From NCBI GenBank assembly GCA_021324035.1, contig JAJPJU010000325.1, positions 1-6,023 on the forward strand: a stretch of 6,023 bases of DNA, in the 5' to 3' direction. The notes under the pieces were generated by a model. The model saw nothing but the letters and a program-made list of their open reading frames with translations. It was not told where the DNA came from and did no database searches. Below, piece by piece: positions 5,057 to 6,023 of this stretch (position 1 is the first letter of the stretch; each line of letters begins with the position of its first letter). This stretch comes from Spartobacteria bacterium (lineage in GTDB: Bacteria; Verrucomicrobiota; Verrucomicrobiia; Chthoniobacterales; UBA10450). The position numbers and the translations under genes were made by a program.

Positions 5057-5098
5057 GGTCACTGGTCACTGGTCACTTGTCACTTGTCACTTGTCACT
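5057..5098. repeat. Perfect heptamer array: 3x GGTCACT then 3x TGTCACT
   Basis: Six uninterrupted 7-bp units fill 42 bp. The first three are GGTCACT and the last three TGTCACT, differing only in the first base. The array ends five bases beyond the helicase stop codon (5106-5104) and is the cleanest of the heptad arrays in the window. The two-block structure suggests expansion by slippage of two variant units. Confidence 0.92.
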
Positions 5099-5103
5099 CT
5101 TAG

Positions 5104-6023
5104 TCAGCGGTGCCGCCGATAGGACCTTCTTCGGGGGCGATTATTTGACGAACCATTTCGAAATTGATTGCCGTTGCGCAGGAACGCCTCACCGCTGCCT
5201 CTCGAAGAGTTTCCCGGCAATCGCGGCTCGATTTTCGGCGCACGCGGATTTCGCCGGTCTGATCTGCTTTCTCCGTTCTCCGCTCTGCGTTCGCCGCCCC
5301 GACCTCGCTCGTCCCGCGGCGGCGCAGCCTGATTGTAATCGAAACCTTCCGCTTTTTTCCGGACGATCCCGCGCCCGATGAAACGCTCAAGCGAACGCAA
5401 CGGCCCCTGATCTTCCGGCGTGATGAAGCTGATCGCGTCCCCGACTGCATGCGCCCGGCCCGTGCGCCCAATGCGATGAACGTAATCTTCCGATTGCATC
5501 GGAAAGTCGTAGTTCACCACGTGCGAAATCCCATCGACATCGATGCCGCGCGCGGCAATGTCGGTCGCCACCAGCACCCGGACCGCGCCAGATTTGAAAT
5601 CTTTCAACGCCCGCAGCCGTTGATTCTGCGAACGATTTGAATGGATCGTGCCCGTTTTAATCCCGCTGCCTTCAAGACGACGCGCGATCTTGTCCGCGCC
5701 GCGTTTTGTCCGCGTAAAAACCAGCACCGTATCGAACGCTGGATCGCCTAACAAGTGCATGAGCAACGCCGCTTTCAAATGCGGCCGGACCTCGTAAACG
5801 AACTGGGTCACTGTTTCCGCCGGATTCGCGCGACGACCGATCTCGATAATTTTGGGCGAACGCTGAAATTCGTGGGTCAACTTTTCGATCTCATGCGAGA
5901 GCGTTGCCGAGAACATCAGGGTTTGCCGTTTCTGCGGCAGCGCTTTCACGATCCTTCGAATCGGCGGAAGAAAACCCATGTCCAACATTCGATCCGCTTC
6001 GTCGAGCACGAGAAACTCGACGC
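5104..6023 (-). CDS. DEAD-box ATP-dependent RNA helicase (RhlE-like), N-terminus beyond window
   Basis: The last 305 residues are present; the frame runs through the right edge, and the GTG at 6009 is an internal Val codon, not a start. The visible part begins VEFLVLDEADRMLDMGF, containing motif II (DEAD at 6003-5992). It is followed by motif III (FSAT), motif IV (VLVFTRT), the IHSNRSQNQRL block, motif V (VLVATDIAARGID) and motif VI (HRIGRTGRA), so most of RecA domain 1 including motifs Q and I is missing while RecA domain 2 is complete. These enzymes use ATP to unwind short RNA duplexes in ribosome assembly and mRNA turnover. After the core comes a tail of about 85 residues rich in Arg, Gly and Asn, ending RRRSYRRHR, likely a disordered RNA-binding extension as in RhlE-type proteins. 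It is 255 bp upstream of the next same-strand gene, with heptamer repeats between. Confidence 0.96.
   Translation of the reverse strand, partial: VEFLVLDEADRMLDMGFLPPIRRIVKALPQKRQTLMFSATLSHEIEKLTHEFQRSPKIIEIGRRANPAETVTQFVYEVRPHLKAALLMHLLGDPAFDTVLVFTRTKRGADKIARRLEGSGIKTGTIHSNRSQNQRLRALKDFKSGAVRVLVATDIAARGIDVDGISHVVNYDFPMQSEDYVHRIGRTGRAHAVGDAISFITPEDQGPLRSLERFIGRGIVRKKAEGFDYNQAAPPRDERGRGGERRAENGESRSDRRNPRAPKIEPRLPGNSSRGSGEAFLRNGNQFRNGSSNNRPRRRSYRRHR

Noticed and set aside
5100..5471. 123-codon minus-strand frame inside the helicase tail
   Set aside because: It overlaps the helicase coding region in another frame; the low-complexity Arg-rich composition comes from the GC-rich repeat-like tail of the real gene.
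6007..6009. GTG as a start codon for the helicase
   Set aside because: The frame continues upstream to the window edge with conserved residues (VEFL before VLDEAD), so this is an internal valine codon of motif II.

Overview
The window is about 6 kb of moderately GC-rich bacterial chromosome. Its genes are ordinary housekeeping or membrane families, with several small or poorly known genes between them. Recognisable Shine-Dalgarno sites are weak or absent, intergenic spacers carry 7-bp tandem repeats, and a secreted protein of an unfamiliar two-repeat design is present. Together these fit a soil-type Verrucomicrobiota (Chthoniobacterales-like) or a similar lineage, but that is inference because no phylogenetic marker is complete here. 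No rRNA, tRNA, CRISPR array, IS element or phage gene was seen.

Layout: 9-650 (-) is a stand-alone GAF sensor-domain protein. It is divergent from 775-1380 (+), a six-helix TMEM175/DUF1211 potassium-channel family protein. Then come 1633-1947 (+), a small Ser-rich and Gln/Asn-rich lipoprotein with a 33-bp internal duplication, and, converging on it, 2003-3424 (-), a 473-residue exported protein of unknown function with two copies of a beta-rich domain plus a C-terminal domain. The gap at 3425-3777 is the most information-dense non-annotated stretch. It has a hairpin over the start codon of the 473-residue gene, a 54-codon (+) ORF, long inverted repeats and a strong intrinsic terminator. Next are 3778-4230 (-), a GreA/GreB-family factor with a TTG start and a drastically shortened coiled coil, and 4306-4848 (-), a conserved hypothetical with a UvrD-tail-like beta domain; these two may be co-transcribed. 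The window ends inside a DEAD-box RNA helicase (5104-6023, -) that lacks its N-terminal part.

The helicase, the Gre-like factor and the UvrD-tail-like protein lie in a row on the minus strand. Their families act on RNA, RNA polymerase or nucleic-acid enzymes, so a loose transcription/RNA-metabolism neighbourhood is possible, though spacers of 75 and 255 bp make a single operon unproven. The remaining genes show no common pathway. Four spacers or gene borders carry heptanucleotide-period repeats with different unit sequences, one covering the leader of the Gre-like gene and one forming the last codons and stop of the 473-residue gene. The strongest leads for something undescribed are the 3421-3684 block, these heptad arrays, and the Gre-like factor without an acidic tip.
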